This document shows positions 22,277-33,000 of a stretch of DNA of 64,000 nucleotides, piece by piece. Within the stretch, counting starts at the first letter, position 1. Each line of letters starts with the position of its first letter. The stretch is from Sipunculus nudus. Taxonomy: Eukaryota; Annelida; Sipuncula; Golfingiida; Sipunculidae. The DNA lies in the NCBI GenBank assembly GCA_026874595.1, contig CM049318.1:50926750-50990749 (forward strand). Reading direction: 5' to 3'. Below the pieces are notes generated by a model, which made no database searches, had not been told where the DNA came from, and saw nothing but the letters and a program-made list of their open reading frames with translations. The position numbers and the translations under genes were made by a program.

Positions 22277-22522
22277 CTAGGCTGGGGTGGTTATATCAGT
22301 CTGCTTAGCCTTGGGACCGGTCGGTGGTGGGCCGGGGTTCTCCTCCACATATCCACAACAAACGAGGAGGAGAGCGATAATGAAGGCCAGTTTCACACAC
22401 CCACGTACCTTCGTGCCATAGTTGAGTGGTAACAGCACCGGGACCCTCCATCGTGGCTTCCTGCATGGTCCAGGCCCGTACAAGCCTATGCGGGCTCGGT
22501 ATGCCTCCAAACTCACACCCAT
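22277..22522 (-). CDS. Inner LINE leader peptide with hydrophobic segment and 2A-like motif
   Basis: 81 codons starting MGVSLEAYRARIGLY. A hydrophobic segment (CVKLAFIIALLLVCC, about residues 42-56) runs directly into GYVEENPGPPP; NPGP is encoded at 22328-22339. The 2A consensus is D-(V/I)-E-x-N-P-G-P; here the Asp is Tyr and the rest fits. 2A makes the ribosome skip the Gly-Pro bond, and 2A-like leaders with signal-like segments are known from non-LTR elements of sea urchins and molluscs. The frame continues to a TAG at 22277-22279 and, in the same frame, to ORF1 (22246). In an active relative the leader and ORF1 were probably one reading frame. Alternative: leader kept separate by design. 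Confidence 0.7.
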   Translation of the reverse strand: MGVSLEAYRARIGLYGPGPCRKPRWRVPVLLPLNYGTKVRGCVKLAFIIALLLVCCGYVEENPGPPPTGPKAKQTDITTPA

Positions 22523-22657
22523 AAGTCCTTATTATACAAAGTATCTTTCAGTTGCAGGTTGAGTGTAGGTGATGCTTACTTTCTAGAGAAAAATAATTTT
22601 TTTTTTCGTCAGAGCGAAGAAGACCACGTCAAGTCACCTCACCGCTAGATGGCGTGA

Positions 22658-22669
22658 TGTATTCCTTCC
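22658..22669. repeat. Target-site duplication of the inner LINE, 5' side
   Basis: TGTATTCCTTCC, the partner of 17800-17811. Removing 17812-22669 restores the outer RT frame through VFGRNTVIKTIG. Confidence 0.85.
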
Positions 22670-23700
22670 AAAAACTGTTAAAGTTCGCGATTTCCACATA
22701 TTAAATGCGATTTTTATCTTGTCGTAGACTTTATCGAAATTGAGTTTTTGAGAGAGAGTTTCATTATATGTAAACCACATTCCTAGGATTTTAATCGCGT
22801 CCTTATGTAAATTCACCCATTTCATGTCTCTCAACGATAAAGCTGTAGGAATTGATTTTTCCCTACCCAGCCATGCCGCTTCACATTTTGTATAATTTAT
22901 TTCTACTGATGATACCTTTGCAAATTTATTTAATATTTTTTTTTACTTCAATCGTTGAGTCAACATCTCTTAAAAAGAATGTAGTGCAAATAGACATTGT
23001 TTTATTTCTGTGTCACCTATCAATATTCATATATATCAATATATTTCACTTTATTTGTTTGTCGCACCTTTATTGCCATTATTTCAATAACCAAAAAAAT
23101 AAGTATGGTGCAATGGGGTCGCCTTGTCTTGTGCCCTTTTCCATTTTAAAATAACCCGTAGTAAAACCATTATTCATTACACAGCTCTCTAACCCATTAT
23201 GCATTAACTTTATCCATCTAATAAAATCATTTCCAAACCAAAATTTCTTGAGTACAGTAAATAAGAATACATGATCTATCGAGTTAAAAGCAGAGGCAAA
23301 ATCGACCGCAAACATTATAGCATTAAAATCTTCTAAATACCAGAAATCTATTATATCATTTATTTGACGAGTTGTATCTGATATTCTTCTGTTTTTTATA
23401 AAGGCAGTTTGATCCTCATCTATTATTTTTGGTAGGTTGTTTTGTAATCGTTTTACTAAGGTTTTGCTTAATATCTTTGCATCCACATTAACCAAGCTGA
23501 TAGGCCTCCAAGAAGTTAACCGGCGATTATCCTTTCCTGGCTTCTCAATAAGCGTAATTATCGCTTGTCTTTGACTTGGTGACAGGGAACCAACAGTGAA
23601 GCTTCTGTTAAAGGAATGTTCAAGGTCATCACTAATTAAATAAAAAAAAAGTAATATAAAATTCTTTTGGTAGTCCGTCGTTGCCAGGAGTCTTATTGTC
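22658..23700 (-). pseudogene. Outer LINE ORF2, reverse transcriptase N-terminal part with lost YADD
   Basis: Readable motifs: KTPGNDGLPKEFY near 23680, ITLIEKPGKDNRRLTSWRPISL near 23540 (in pieces), DEDQTAFIKNRRISDT, FAVDFASAFNSIDH (motif A Asp), KGTRQGDPIAPYLFF (motif B), then stops. Where motif C (YADD) is expected, about 22985-23010, the text reads into FFLRDVDSTIEV without an Asp pair. After that RDMKWVNLHKDAIKILGMWF and FNMWKSRTLTVFGRNT precede the inner element. The polymerase is dead. Confidence 0.7.
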
Positions 23701-23990
23701 CTTCATTTCCTTTAAGCTATTTAAAATTTCTTCTTTGCTTATTAATCCTTCACAAGCATTTACTTCTTGTTCTGACAAAATGGGTAAGTTTAATTCGGAA
23801 ATGAAATCTACACAATCTCTCTAATAGCATTTACATTCTCAAATTTACGTTTAAAAAAGGATTTAATTCCATCCATTATTTTTTGCTGGTTTACTTCTTT
23901 TTTATCATTTATAATCAATTTCCTCACAGTAGATTTCTTCTTATTCTTGACCATAGTGTTAAAAAAATATTTAGAGCTTCGCTCTCCTTG

Positions 23991-25102
23991 TTAAAAAAAT
24001 TCGACTCTGGATCTAACAATTAACCCCTCAGTGTATTTTTCGTAATATTCTTCGAATTCTTGACGAATGGTTGTATAGTTTTTAATAGTCGTTTTATCAG
24101 AAGCTGATAAATTCATTTCTGCGTCTTGTAATTTATTTTCTAAAATATATAGCCTCCATTTTTCCCTCTTCCGCTTCAACTTTGAGAACCTTATAGAAAA
24201 TTGTTTTATTTTGAATTTTGAATAATCCCACCACGCATTTCCGTCTAAATTGCACCTCTCGGTTCTCTGTAATAATTTAATGTGGTCTCTTAAACCTGTT
24301 ACATAATCTGTGTCTTTCAGTAAGGATACGTTTAACTTCCAATGTGATGGGCCATATAATGCTTTTTGAGTGTAACTGAAATCGGTAATAACGGCGGAGT
24401 GATCAGTGAATATTGCAGGCCTAATCTTAACATCGGTCACATTTGCGTTTAAATATGAAGAAACAAAAATATAATCCAGCCTTCGTTGTCTGAGAGGATT
24501 TGTTGACCTCCATGTATATCTACGAGCATCTGGGTTTCTTACTCTAAACAGGTCAATTAAGTCAAAACTACGTGTAAGATAAGTAACACGTTGGATCGAT
24601 TTCGTCCTAGGAGTGTACGTATCGCCATCTGCATCGAGATATGAAAGACATATATTAAAATCACCACCCCAGACAATTTGTGTTTCCGAATCTATTTGTA
24701 TGTTTGTTAATATTTCCAAGATATTGACATAAAATATCACCTGTTGTAATTCGGTGTTAGGGGCATAAGTATTTATAAGCAACGTCTTTCTCCCTTGAAC
24801 TAATGCTTGTACAATAATGAAACGTCCGTCTTTATCCATATTTTAAATAGTTCCTGAAATTCTAAATCACGACCTACAAGTAACAAAACACCTCTTGCCT
24901 GATTTGTACCATGAGAAAAATAGGTATGTCCAGACCAATCTTGTAACCATTCTGATTCCACAGTATCTGTACAATGGGCTTCCTGAAGAAAAATGACACC
25001 TTTTGCTCCTCTGTTGTTTAACAACCAATTATAGATATCTAGTCTTTTCTTTTTTCTTCTTATTCCTTTTACATTAAGTGTTGTTACTGAGAAATCAGAC
25101 AT
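23991..25102 (-). pseudogene. Outer LINE ORF2, AP endonuclease part
   Basis: Read in two overlapping frames (25102-24800 and 24839-23991) with a frameshift near 24820-24840. Motifs in order: TTLNVKGIRRKKKR, FLQEAHC, GRDLEF, INTYAPN, WGGDFNICL, RRLDYIFVS and FTDHSAVI, i.e. the APE-type Asn, Glu, Asp-x-Asn and Ser-Asp-His residues. This enzyme nicks the target DNA for target-primed reverse transcription. A small frameshift is the only damage seen in this part. Confidence 0.75.
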
Positions 25103-25870
25103 ACAGAAAACTCTTAAGATTGTAAATTGTCAATGTCTGCAAATTGCTCAATAGAAGCCAAGCACTAATACTCAAAAATATATTAATTTCCATATAAGAC
25201 ATATGTATAATTAATAAACATCCAAGGTGTATATTCATGCCCGGTGCACCTACGTCAACAAGGGAACAAGTGGTTAGCGCACTTTTGTCAGAGTACTTTG
25301 TAATTGTGTTATCTGTTACTGACAGAACACAAGATACATAAAAAAGCAGGTGACATAATTCTATACGGTACATAGATGTGAATGTTAGAGCATGTGGCGC
25401 CTTTAGAGGAGAGAACAAAGACATCAGAGTCTTTAATAGGCAAAATGAAGTGTAAACAATTATAGTAAATAGAACAAGATCACTGAAGTGAGCCTTTAAT
25501 AAAAAAATAAACATTGCCGAGAATTAAAAGTATATAATTTGAGATGGATTAGATTTTTTTAATAACAAGGAAGATCGGCTCCTAATGTTATAGTATACGA
25601 CTTATACGTATCACCCAGTTTCTTTGCAGCATTCAACATATATACGTATTCTTTATACATTCTGCAGTTTTCCAGTGTACAGATATCTGCTCATAATGAA
25701 GAATATTAATTAGTCAAATGATAATTATACCAGATCAAAAACCAACTTGCTCAAGTACTTTGTATGTAAACAAAATTTGTACTAGTAGACACTGTAAATT
25801 TATTTCTTTGAAATTAAAAAAAAAACGCTTCTTAAGTTTACTTTCAAAATCATAAACAAATAACGAACGG

Positions 25871-26674
25871 TCATGTTCTTATTGGTGTGGATGTTAACTG
25901 TGGGTTACTGTTTATAACTTCTGAATATTGTCTCGGGGGATTACTTTTTAACTGTTCGTGCCAGGCTTTGAACTTGGTTTCGCTTGTAAACCTGAGGACC
26001 TTCCTTCCTCGGTCCCTCACAAATATTACGCCATCTGTGGTCCAACAGTCCTGAATAAGGGTTTCGCGTTTTGCGGTCAATGCACATTTGAGCATAGCCA
26101 TTCGCGATTTTGTCAAATCCTCATTGACAAAGAGACCCTTCGCTCTGTCGCCAGACATTCGCAGTCGAGATTTTCCTTTCATGAAGGAAACCTTTGTTTT
26201 GTGTGAAAGGAATTTCACAATGACTGCTCTTGGCCTGCCTGAGGATAATGGTCGGCCGACACGGTGTGATCGTTCTATATCGAGTTTGTTTATGTTAATG
26301 TCCATCATGTTTTTAGCCATATCTATCACCATTTGGTCCGTATCTTCATTTTCCTGCTCTGGCCACGGATTTACAATCCTGACTGATGTCCGACGAGAGT
26401 ACTGCTGTTGATTGTCCAACTCCTCCCTTAACATACCCACAGTATTTTGCAATTCCACTACCGTACTTGAGAGCTCCCTGATTTTATCATCATACACTTT
26501 CAGTCTCTCATCTACGGCTTCATCAACAATCTTTTTAAAGGCAATTTTAATTTCCACAGAGTCAAGAGCTACTGCTAACATTTGTGTAAATTTGTCAGAA
26601 TCTCCTATCACAACTGGCTCATCGTCTTTAAGCTCAGTGAGAGCGGACAACGGGTAATCCTCAGATGAACTCAT
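25871..26674 (-). CDS. Outer LINE ORF1 protein (coiled coil plus RRM-like), intact
   Basis: 267 codons, uninterrupted, starting MSSSEDYPLSALTELKDD. Residues about 50-95 form a likely coiled coil (KIRELSSTVVELQN..LREELDNQQQ). Then comes the YSRRTSVRI / DIERSHRVGRP / RPRAVIVKFLSHKTK series typical of L1-type ORF1 RNA-binding proteins, and a C-terminal part with LFVNEDLTKSRM. In L1 such proteins form trimers that coat the element RNA. It is intact although ORF2 is broken. Confidence 0.75.
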   Translation of the reverse strand: MSSSEDYPLSALTELKDDEPVVIGDSDKFTQMLAVALDSVEIKIAFKKIVDEAVDERLKVYDDKIRELSSTVVELQNTVGMLREELDNQQQYSRRTSVRIVNPWPEQENEDTDQMVIDMAKNMMDININKLDIERSHRVGRPLSSGRPRAVIVKFLSHKTKVSFMKGKSRLRMSGDRAKGLFVNEDLTKSRMAMLKCALTAKRETLIQDCWTTDGVIFVRDRGRKVLRFTSETKFKAWHEQLKSNPPRQYSEVINSNPQLTSTPIRT

Positions 26675-27879
26675 AACTCCCTCTTTATTACGCTTTTTTT
26701 TTCTTGTTCAAACGAGTTTCCCCTAGATGAATCACTGAGGGCCCTTTTCTTTTCTTGAATTTGCTTTTTCGCAGATACAGAAGTGGCCATTCGTTAACAT
26801 TTGTCTGAATGTACCTTAGGCTTTAGTATTCACATTGACCTTGGCTAAACGTTCCCTGTTAGACACTATCTTACAACAATAAACCACATAAATATAACCT
26901 TTTAACAGTCAAAGATAACATATGGGTACCAGTACTTAAAACTGATCATATATACTTCCATGCCTGAGAACCATACCTTTTTTTTAATTTGGCCTAATAA
27001 AAAAAAATAATAAAACAACAAAAACCTCTTTCCCTGTTATGTTCAAGCATCGCACATTTCCCCCGACTAATCCCATTGTGCCCCCGAGGACATTAGGATC
27101 AGTGTCAGTCATTTACTTGCCCCGATACGCACAAAGCACAATCTCTTAAATTCGTCACGCTTTTCAAACCATACCATTAGCTTCATTCGAACAACATTCA
27201 CCTGAGGATCAGGTCGCATCCCGTGAAACAGACTGTAGTGAATTTACAGTATGGTTTTTCTTCATCGTTATATTCATTTATATACATACATACACCTGGT
27301 CCACCTGGATTAGACCCCTTTTTTTCCGAAATCCGAGATCATTCTTTGTTAAGTAAACGGCAGGAACCCATATCTACATTTGTTTGAATTAGGGTCATAA
27401 ATAGGGGCATCACAATTTCCTTATAGGTACATTTACCTTTTATCAACCCTTAAAATTATAGCTTGTGTTGTTCATTAGTCCAATGCAAATTGAATGAAAT
27501 AATATTTGCAGGGTACTGACTCAGGTAGATTTTATTCAAAAATAGCCAAGAGGTGCCGATTTAACGCCTTTACAACTCTTTTTGTCTACATTTATATACT
27601 ATACTGAATAGAAAGAAAGGATTCAAGAAATCAGACCGAAGGCATCTTAAGTCAAATAGAAAAAAAACTCTGTCATATATATGATTAAGACATATGTACA
27701 TGTGCGAACTATAAACAGAAAATTTAAAAATAATGACACTATATATACCAAGGTTTGCTCAGCATTGGGAGCCATAAATGTAATTAATCATTATAGTAAA
27801 AACACGTGTGAACTAACTATAAATGTACATGGCACTCTGAAATTTCCATTTTAAATTGCTTGTTTAATATATTCATTTT

Positions 27880-27995
27880 GGACTCGGACCCGGACTTTGG
27901 GTAAAAAAAAATCGGACTGGAAGAAATTTCACTTGGGCTCGTGCCTCAAGGACTCAGACTTGGACTCAAATGGCCTAGACTCGGACTTCATGCGG
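27880..27995. repeat. Degenerate GGACTC/GGACTT repeat
   Basis: Recurring TGGACTCGGAC, GGACTTTGG, CGGACTGG, GGACTCAGACTTGGACTC and CGGACTTCATGCGGACTTGG at irregular spacing of 6-25 bases. Confidence 0.5.
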
Positions 27996-28329
27996 ACTTG
28001 GATGATGTGTGCACGAATACGTCACTGTTGTTTTTATTTTAGTTTTTGAATTTTTTCGGATTCTAAAACTTTTGTCACTTTCATTATGTACTTGATTCAT
28101 AACGTACGGAGAGAAAATCGCTGTAAATGCAACATGAAATGAAACACTTTACAACTGCAGTATGCCTGTATTTGGCACCTATGTTTTTGAATAACATTAG
28201 TCAGTTCCAACAAAAGTGTTTGGCAGATCTCCTATGATATGTCTGGAACTAGATTTCCGAAGAACAATGGAGACAATTCGTTGAAAGCCAATGTACTCCG
28301 TTATTTTTAATGGGACAAAGGGAGACCCA

Positions 28330-28331
<2 letters not shown>

Positions 28332-28413
<82 letters not shown>

Positions 28414-28414
28414 G
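28332..28414. repeat. (TA)n microsatellite
   Basis: About 80 bases of AT dinucleotides with one CA interruption, about 330 bases upstream of the copy B TATA box. Confidence 0.9.
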
Positions 28415-28742
28415 AATGAAGCTTGGCGTATCGCCTATATAAAGATTGTATCAACATTGTAAAAGACGCAAGTGTTGAAAAGCCCATTGAATACAGTGAC
28501 CTGATACTGAAATCGGACAGGTCGCGAACTCCAGGAATAAAGAGTTGGAAACAATCGTTTCAGTGTACAAAATAAAAAAAAAGTTCCCAATGGCACTATT
28601 GTGTTACCAAAATGATATAATCTTGGTCATTGGTCAGATTTTATCATAGATACGTGATATACACGCACAGGTTGCCAACTGGGATTGGTAAAAAAAAAGC
28701 CAATTCTCGGTCAGCGTTTACCACGTGGCTGCACATGAAGGC

Positions 28743-28772
28743 TATATATAGGCAATGAAGCGCTGTCCAATT
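28743..28772 (+). promoter_or_regulatory. Core promoter of copy B (TATA plus initiator)
   Basis: TATATATA at 28743-28750 is followed about 25 bases later by an AATTCAGCC initiator-like site near 28770-28778, which leaves a 5' untranslated leader of about 30 bases before the ATG. Spacing fits a TATA-dependent RNA polymerase II promoter. The matching promoter of copy A is outside the window. Confidence 0.55.
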
Positions 28773-28802
28773 CAGCCTGCAGGATAACCACCAAAAGACA
28801 AC

Positions 28803-28869
28803 ATGTTGGCTGAAGCGATACTTGTGCTCGGTGTGACACAGCTGGCGGGCGTCAACGCCATTCTTGGCG
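28803..28869 (+). pseudogene. Copy B exon 1: signal peptide running directly into ILGG
   Basis: The ATG at 28803 is the first after the TATA box. 22 codons plus one base precede a GTAAGG donor at 28870. The peptide has a hydrophobic core (AILVLGVTQLAGV) and a V-N-A cleavage site. The next residues, ILG plus a Gly completed by exon 2, are the trypsin-type mature N terminus. No activation propeptide lies between them. This is the only copy of exon 1 in the window. Confidence 0.75.
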
Positions 28870-31800
28870 GTAAGGATTCTTTGCTATTCTATTAGCTTAT
28901 GCTTTAAAGGATTTTTTTTGTTTTCGGACATCAGTTCGGGAGGGCATTTTTTTTACCTTCTTGTTATAGGGAGTCGTTAAAATCTTAATTTACCAGGAGA
29001 GAACATGCTTTACACAGAACTATTTTGCCAGACAGGTAACAGTACAACATGAAAAAGGAATTTTATCGAAATTTTATTATTTTCCTTTAGAAATTAGAAA
29101 TTTCCGTACGCTTGGAGCTTATAATGGGCATATGTCTACTGATTTTTTAATGAATGGTTGAATAAAGATGCAAGCGACTTACAATAAACTCAGTGTAAAT
29201 AAGTCAACGGTATACGCACTGTCTAAAGGGGATTCCCTTATATCATCAAATAAGTACATGATAGCATATTGCTTTTTAGGAGTTCTATGATATTCTAGAC
29301 AATATTTAGACACAACTTATGTCATAATGCTGTGCTGTGTCGTGGTGATGGAATTTTTCTTATTCATGGCAACTGCCCCTTTGAAGCTGCACCTACAAGC
29401 GGTTAAAATATTTAAAAAAAAATCGGCTTCTGTGCAATACACATGTAGTAGATTTTTCATATATTATAGGTGATATAATGGTTGCATATTTATTGGTGAT
29501 ATAATGAAATAAGTAATAACTTAAAGACCTGTTAATAATGACATGAGCCATTTTTAAGTCCTTATCATTTGTTACTTTTTGTTTAGTGATTCATATTTAT
29601 ATCGTAAGGCCAGAAGAGGTTTTTCTCTCAATCAGTTTTCTTTCATAAATTAGTGGGAGAGCGCCATGTTTGTTACCTTTATATAATAAATTTAAGATGA
29701 AAATACTTGATCAGTGGAAAAAATGATGATAAAAACATTTGTATGGTAAAAAAGTGTAGCACATTGTTACATAACGGAATTTATCGAAACTTTATGATGT
29801 TCTTTTAATAGAGGTGAAAGTCTTTAATTTCTTTTGAAAATCAAACATTTTTTTTTTCAAAATTGACGCGAACAAAGACTGCAGAAAAATGTCGCCCAGT
29901 ATTATGACAAATGGCACGAGGTTGTCCACTATTTCATTTAGCATTTATATACATGGTAAATAGGTTACATACCACATCTATATAGCTGTTTATCAGCGGC
30001 TGAACTTCAGAAACTAAGCATTACTTATAGGTAACTGTTATTTTACTGATCACCGGATTTTATCAAATTTTGACTAAAGATGTTATAAGGTAAATTCTAA
30101 TACCACTTGCAATATTTGAAGTTTTACAATTTAGGTTGCCTATAAACTTAATCAACAACGCAACCTTTTATTAATTGATTTTGTATATTAATGTATTATA
30201 CTGGGCGACTAATAATGAAAAAGGTTTTGGCTCACCTAAATGAAAAAAATTTTGATTAAGAGTCAACAATTGACTAAAACAAGCGTCGTCACTTAAATAT
30301 CTTAAGAGGCAAGAAACTTAACAAACAGAATAAAAGGTTATTTTCTCAGGCATCGAGGAGCTTCAATTTCGGCCCCTGCTCCCATCCCGTCAAATCTGTT
30401 TACTTTGTTTTTCAGTTCAGTAAAAATTTTCCGATTTTCAGCTGAAGCCGCTTCTAATTGTTTTCAAGAAAATGAAATAATAAAATTTTGATAAATTTCC
30501 TATAATTATGGTATACTTTGAACTGTTTGGCCAAATATTATTGGCATTTTAAGCTTGTCCGAATGTCATAAGAAAAGAATTTTTATCGAAAACACATAGT
30601 AAAAAATTGATAAGGATAAAAATAACCCGCGCATTCCGAGAAACAATATTTTAGTACAATGTACTTTATTCAGACTAAGTTATATAGCAAAATGATTCAT
30701 ACATAAAAATAACCCGCGAATCCCGAGAAACAATATTGTGGTACTTTAATATTAGACTAAGTTATATAGCAAAATGATATATCCATTGTTTTTTTATTCG
30801 AACTGTGAGAGGACCGAGGGGATAACATGGATTGTTTGCCCCCTCTTGTTATATTTTCACTCAATTACGCCCGTGCCCGATCCTGTCGCTTCAATCGATT
30901 GCTTGGCAGTAATTCTTCTTGTTCTTGTTCTTTTATTAATTTTTCACCTGATTATTAGCATTGCTTTTAATAAAAACAGTTCGTAACTTTGTGTTGTTGT
31001 TCTCAAATTAGCTGAGACTAGTGAACATTTGGCACGTCATGTTTCTTGTATATAGAACAGCTTGCCCAGTTTTTAACTCATACTGAAAACAGCTACTCCT
31101 TTTGGAGAGAATTGTATAAGACTCATAGACCCTTTGACAGTTCTTCTGCGTTGATTGTAGGTCCAAAATGTCTACCCTTATCCGAATGCCATTCTCAGGA
31201 AATTCACCTTGGTATGAGAAAAAACCAAGCCCCTCTTTGAAAAGAGAAACCTTTTCGTATCAGCTGCTGTCGAATGAAAACGTGCGTTAACATTTGACAG
31301 ATTTTTTGGGGGTCATGAATAGTGCACAATTTAAACTTGTCAAAGAGGCAGACGGTGAATCTGCGACCCCAACGTGTCCGGAATATATTTATATCGATGT
31401 TGCAGTTCTGATTCTGTAAAATGAAACGAAAGGCCTACGCACAAGATATTGATAGAAGGACCAGCCGTTAAGGATATGATAGCTAACTGTTTTGCTTTCA
31501 CTTTAATCATCAGAGATGAAACAAGTACGTTCTAGTTCATATAAAGTTCCACAACACCAGGTTCAAATGCATCTCTAGTCGCGTCATAAATGGATATTGA
31601 CCTTGTGTAGTCACTTCAATTTATCTTTAAGGTTGGGTTGGGGATGACATACACATATATTTATACACACTTTTTTAGCGTTTGTATGACAAATATCAAA
31701 TATATTAGCATCTGTATGATACATTACATATACATATATGCTCAAAGATATTCCAAATATATACCAATTAAGTATAAGGTTTTAGAAAATAAGTTATTAT

Positions 31801-32016
31801 AATCTAGCATTAGTTAATTCTAAACCTAGTATTTCATAGTGAACTCATAAATGGAACCAACGTCCTTAATTCCATTTATCAATATATGTCATTTGCAATA
31901 TATAAATATTGTTCCCTGTGTAGTAGGAGATTATATTGACGTCCCTTATCATGTGTTTTACTGTAATGTTGTCTTCTGTTCTATTAAATGTTTTATTCCT
32001 CCGTTTGTTCTTCAAG

Positions 32017-32158
32017 GGTACAACTGTGCAACCAATGAATGGGATTACGTCGGTTACTTTCACAACGGAAACAATCAAGTGCAATGTTCAGGCGTCCTGA
32101 TTGCAAACAATGTCGTTTTGACAACTAAGCAGTGTGCAACACTAATGGCAAACGGCAG
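32017..32158 (+). pseudogene. Copy B exon 2
   Basis: Open and nearly identical to the copy A exon, with the same TTCAAG acceptor and a GTAAGT-type donor at 32159. It reads NEWDYVGY and CSGVLIANNVVLTTKQC, again with Gln in place of the catalytic His. Confidence 0.75.
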
Positions 32159-32331
32159 GTAAGTATCAAACTTCAAGCAACCGTGTTATGACATTACTTT
32201 TATATATTTATTTTTTACTTGTCGCAGATTTTCAGATACAATTTAATTTTTATAACTTCAAAAATTCTGTCATTTAAAAATCAGATATGAGACCTTTATC
32301 TCCTTGTGAATGGCAATAGAATGATAGATAG

Positions 32332-33000
32332 TGTTACGGAACAACAGATCACGAGCACAAATTTTGTTACGGCAATAAAAAATCAGATTCTGCAACACAA
32401 GGCAGCATGAAATATCTAGGGGAATGAATTAAAAAGTCAGTGTTTTTTTTTGTTAACAAAATATCATAATTGATTCTTTGAACGATCCTAACTCACAATA
32501 CACTAAATCAATACATTTACACAGTATAATAATTATAAAAATGTACAGTACCAGAGTCCTGATCCTAGGCTTTGATTTCTGGATTCGACCACTGTCAAAG
32601 CTCACCAAGAGTCCTTTAACCTCTGGCAATAATCCCAAAGGCAAACTGAAGACAATCCGTGTATAAAGTTTGTATAAATCCGTAGAATATCTGTATGTTC
32701 CGCAATTACCGGAAAGGTCCCAAAAACTGACTAGGGTGTCATACTCTCCCGTGTCCGCTGTTTTTTTTCTCTCTGCCGGCTCAAAACACAGCCCCTTTCT
32801 AAGCTTTTTCACCCGAAGTCCAGAACTCTCATTCTGGAACTCTCTAGACTGCACCGTACACGCTGTCTTTACACTCCGCGAGAGTTCAACAAGTGGGTTT
32901 CCAAAAGAAACGAACAGGGTTTGCGCATAACACGAATCAGAATGCCTAGCACATGCCAAGTTATGTCATATCCGGGCATAACAAACATATACATGTAACA
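32332..33000 (-). mobile_element. Solo LTR in intron 2 of copy B
   Basis: Same element at the same site as in copy A, with the same TGTTAC/GTAACA ends and ATAG direct repeats (32328-32331 and 33001-33004). It was thus inserted before A and B separated. The TATA box seen in A is mutated here. Confidence 0.65.

Larger units (their letters stand above)
17812..22657 (-). mobile_element. Inner LINE with 2A-like leader, nearly full length, 4.85 kb
   Basis: Bounded by TGTATTCCTTCC at 17800-17811 and 22658-22669, an exact 12-base target-site duplication. Minus strand, same direction as its host element. In order: 5' leader of about 135 bases, leader ORF with 2A-like motif, ORF1 (coiled coil, RRM-like), APE endonuclease, reverse transcriptase with Cys-rich C terminus, and a 3' end of about 36 bases (TGATGATGG). 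Reading frames are long but carry a few stops and frameshifts. The RT family resembles CR1/L2-group elements of invertebrates; clade placement by eye is tentative. Confidence 0.8.
16540..26800 (-). mobile_element. Outer LINE, L1/Tx1-like, split by the inner LINE
   Basis: Minus-strand non-LTR retrotransposon. In its own direction: ORF1 (26674-25871), a spacer of about 770 bases, AP endonuclease (25102-23991), reverse transcriptase (about 23700-22670), the inner LINE (17812-22657), then the rest of the RT and C-terminal region (17811-16547) ending with a CX2CX8HX4C knuckle (CSYCKKETETVVHLFCDC). The two parts join as VFGRNT | GRNTVIKTIG across the inserted element, sharing 12 bases. ORF2 has frameshifts and its YADD box is destroyed, so it is inactive. 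Confidence 0.8.
26800..28500. other. Gene-free stretch between the outer LINE and copy B
   Basis: Holds the lone fold-back arm at 26961, a degenerate run of GGACTTGGACTC-type repeats at 27880-27995, and a long (TA)n at 28332-28414. No conserved coding text was seen in either strand. Confidence 0.5.

Noticed and set aside
22328-22354. The 2A motif as a sign of an integrated virus
   Set aside because: It is in frame and adjacent to LINE ORF1 within an element bounded by a target-site duplication; 2A-like leaders are known in non-LTR retrotransposons.
25095-25514. 139-codon hydrophobic minus-strand ORF between outer LINE ORF1 and ORF2
   Set aside because: Lies in the spacer, has no motif, and AT-rich DNA readily gives Leu/Phe/Ile-rich frames; noted only because the spacer is long.
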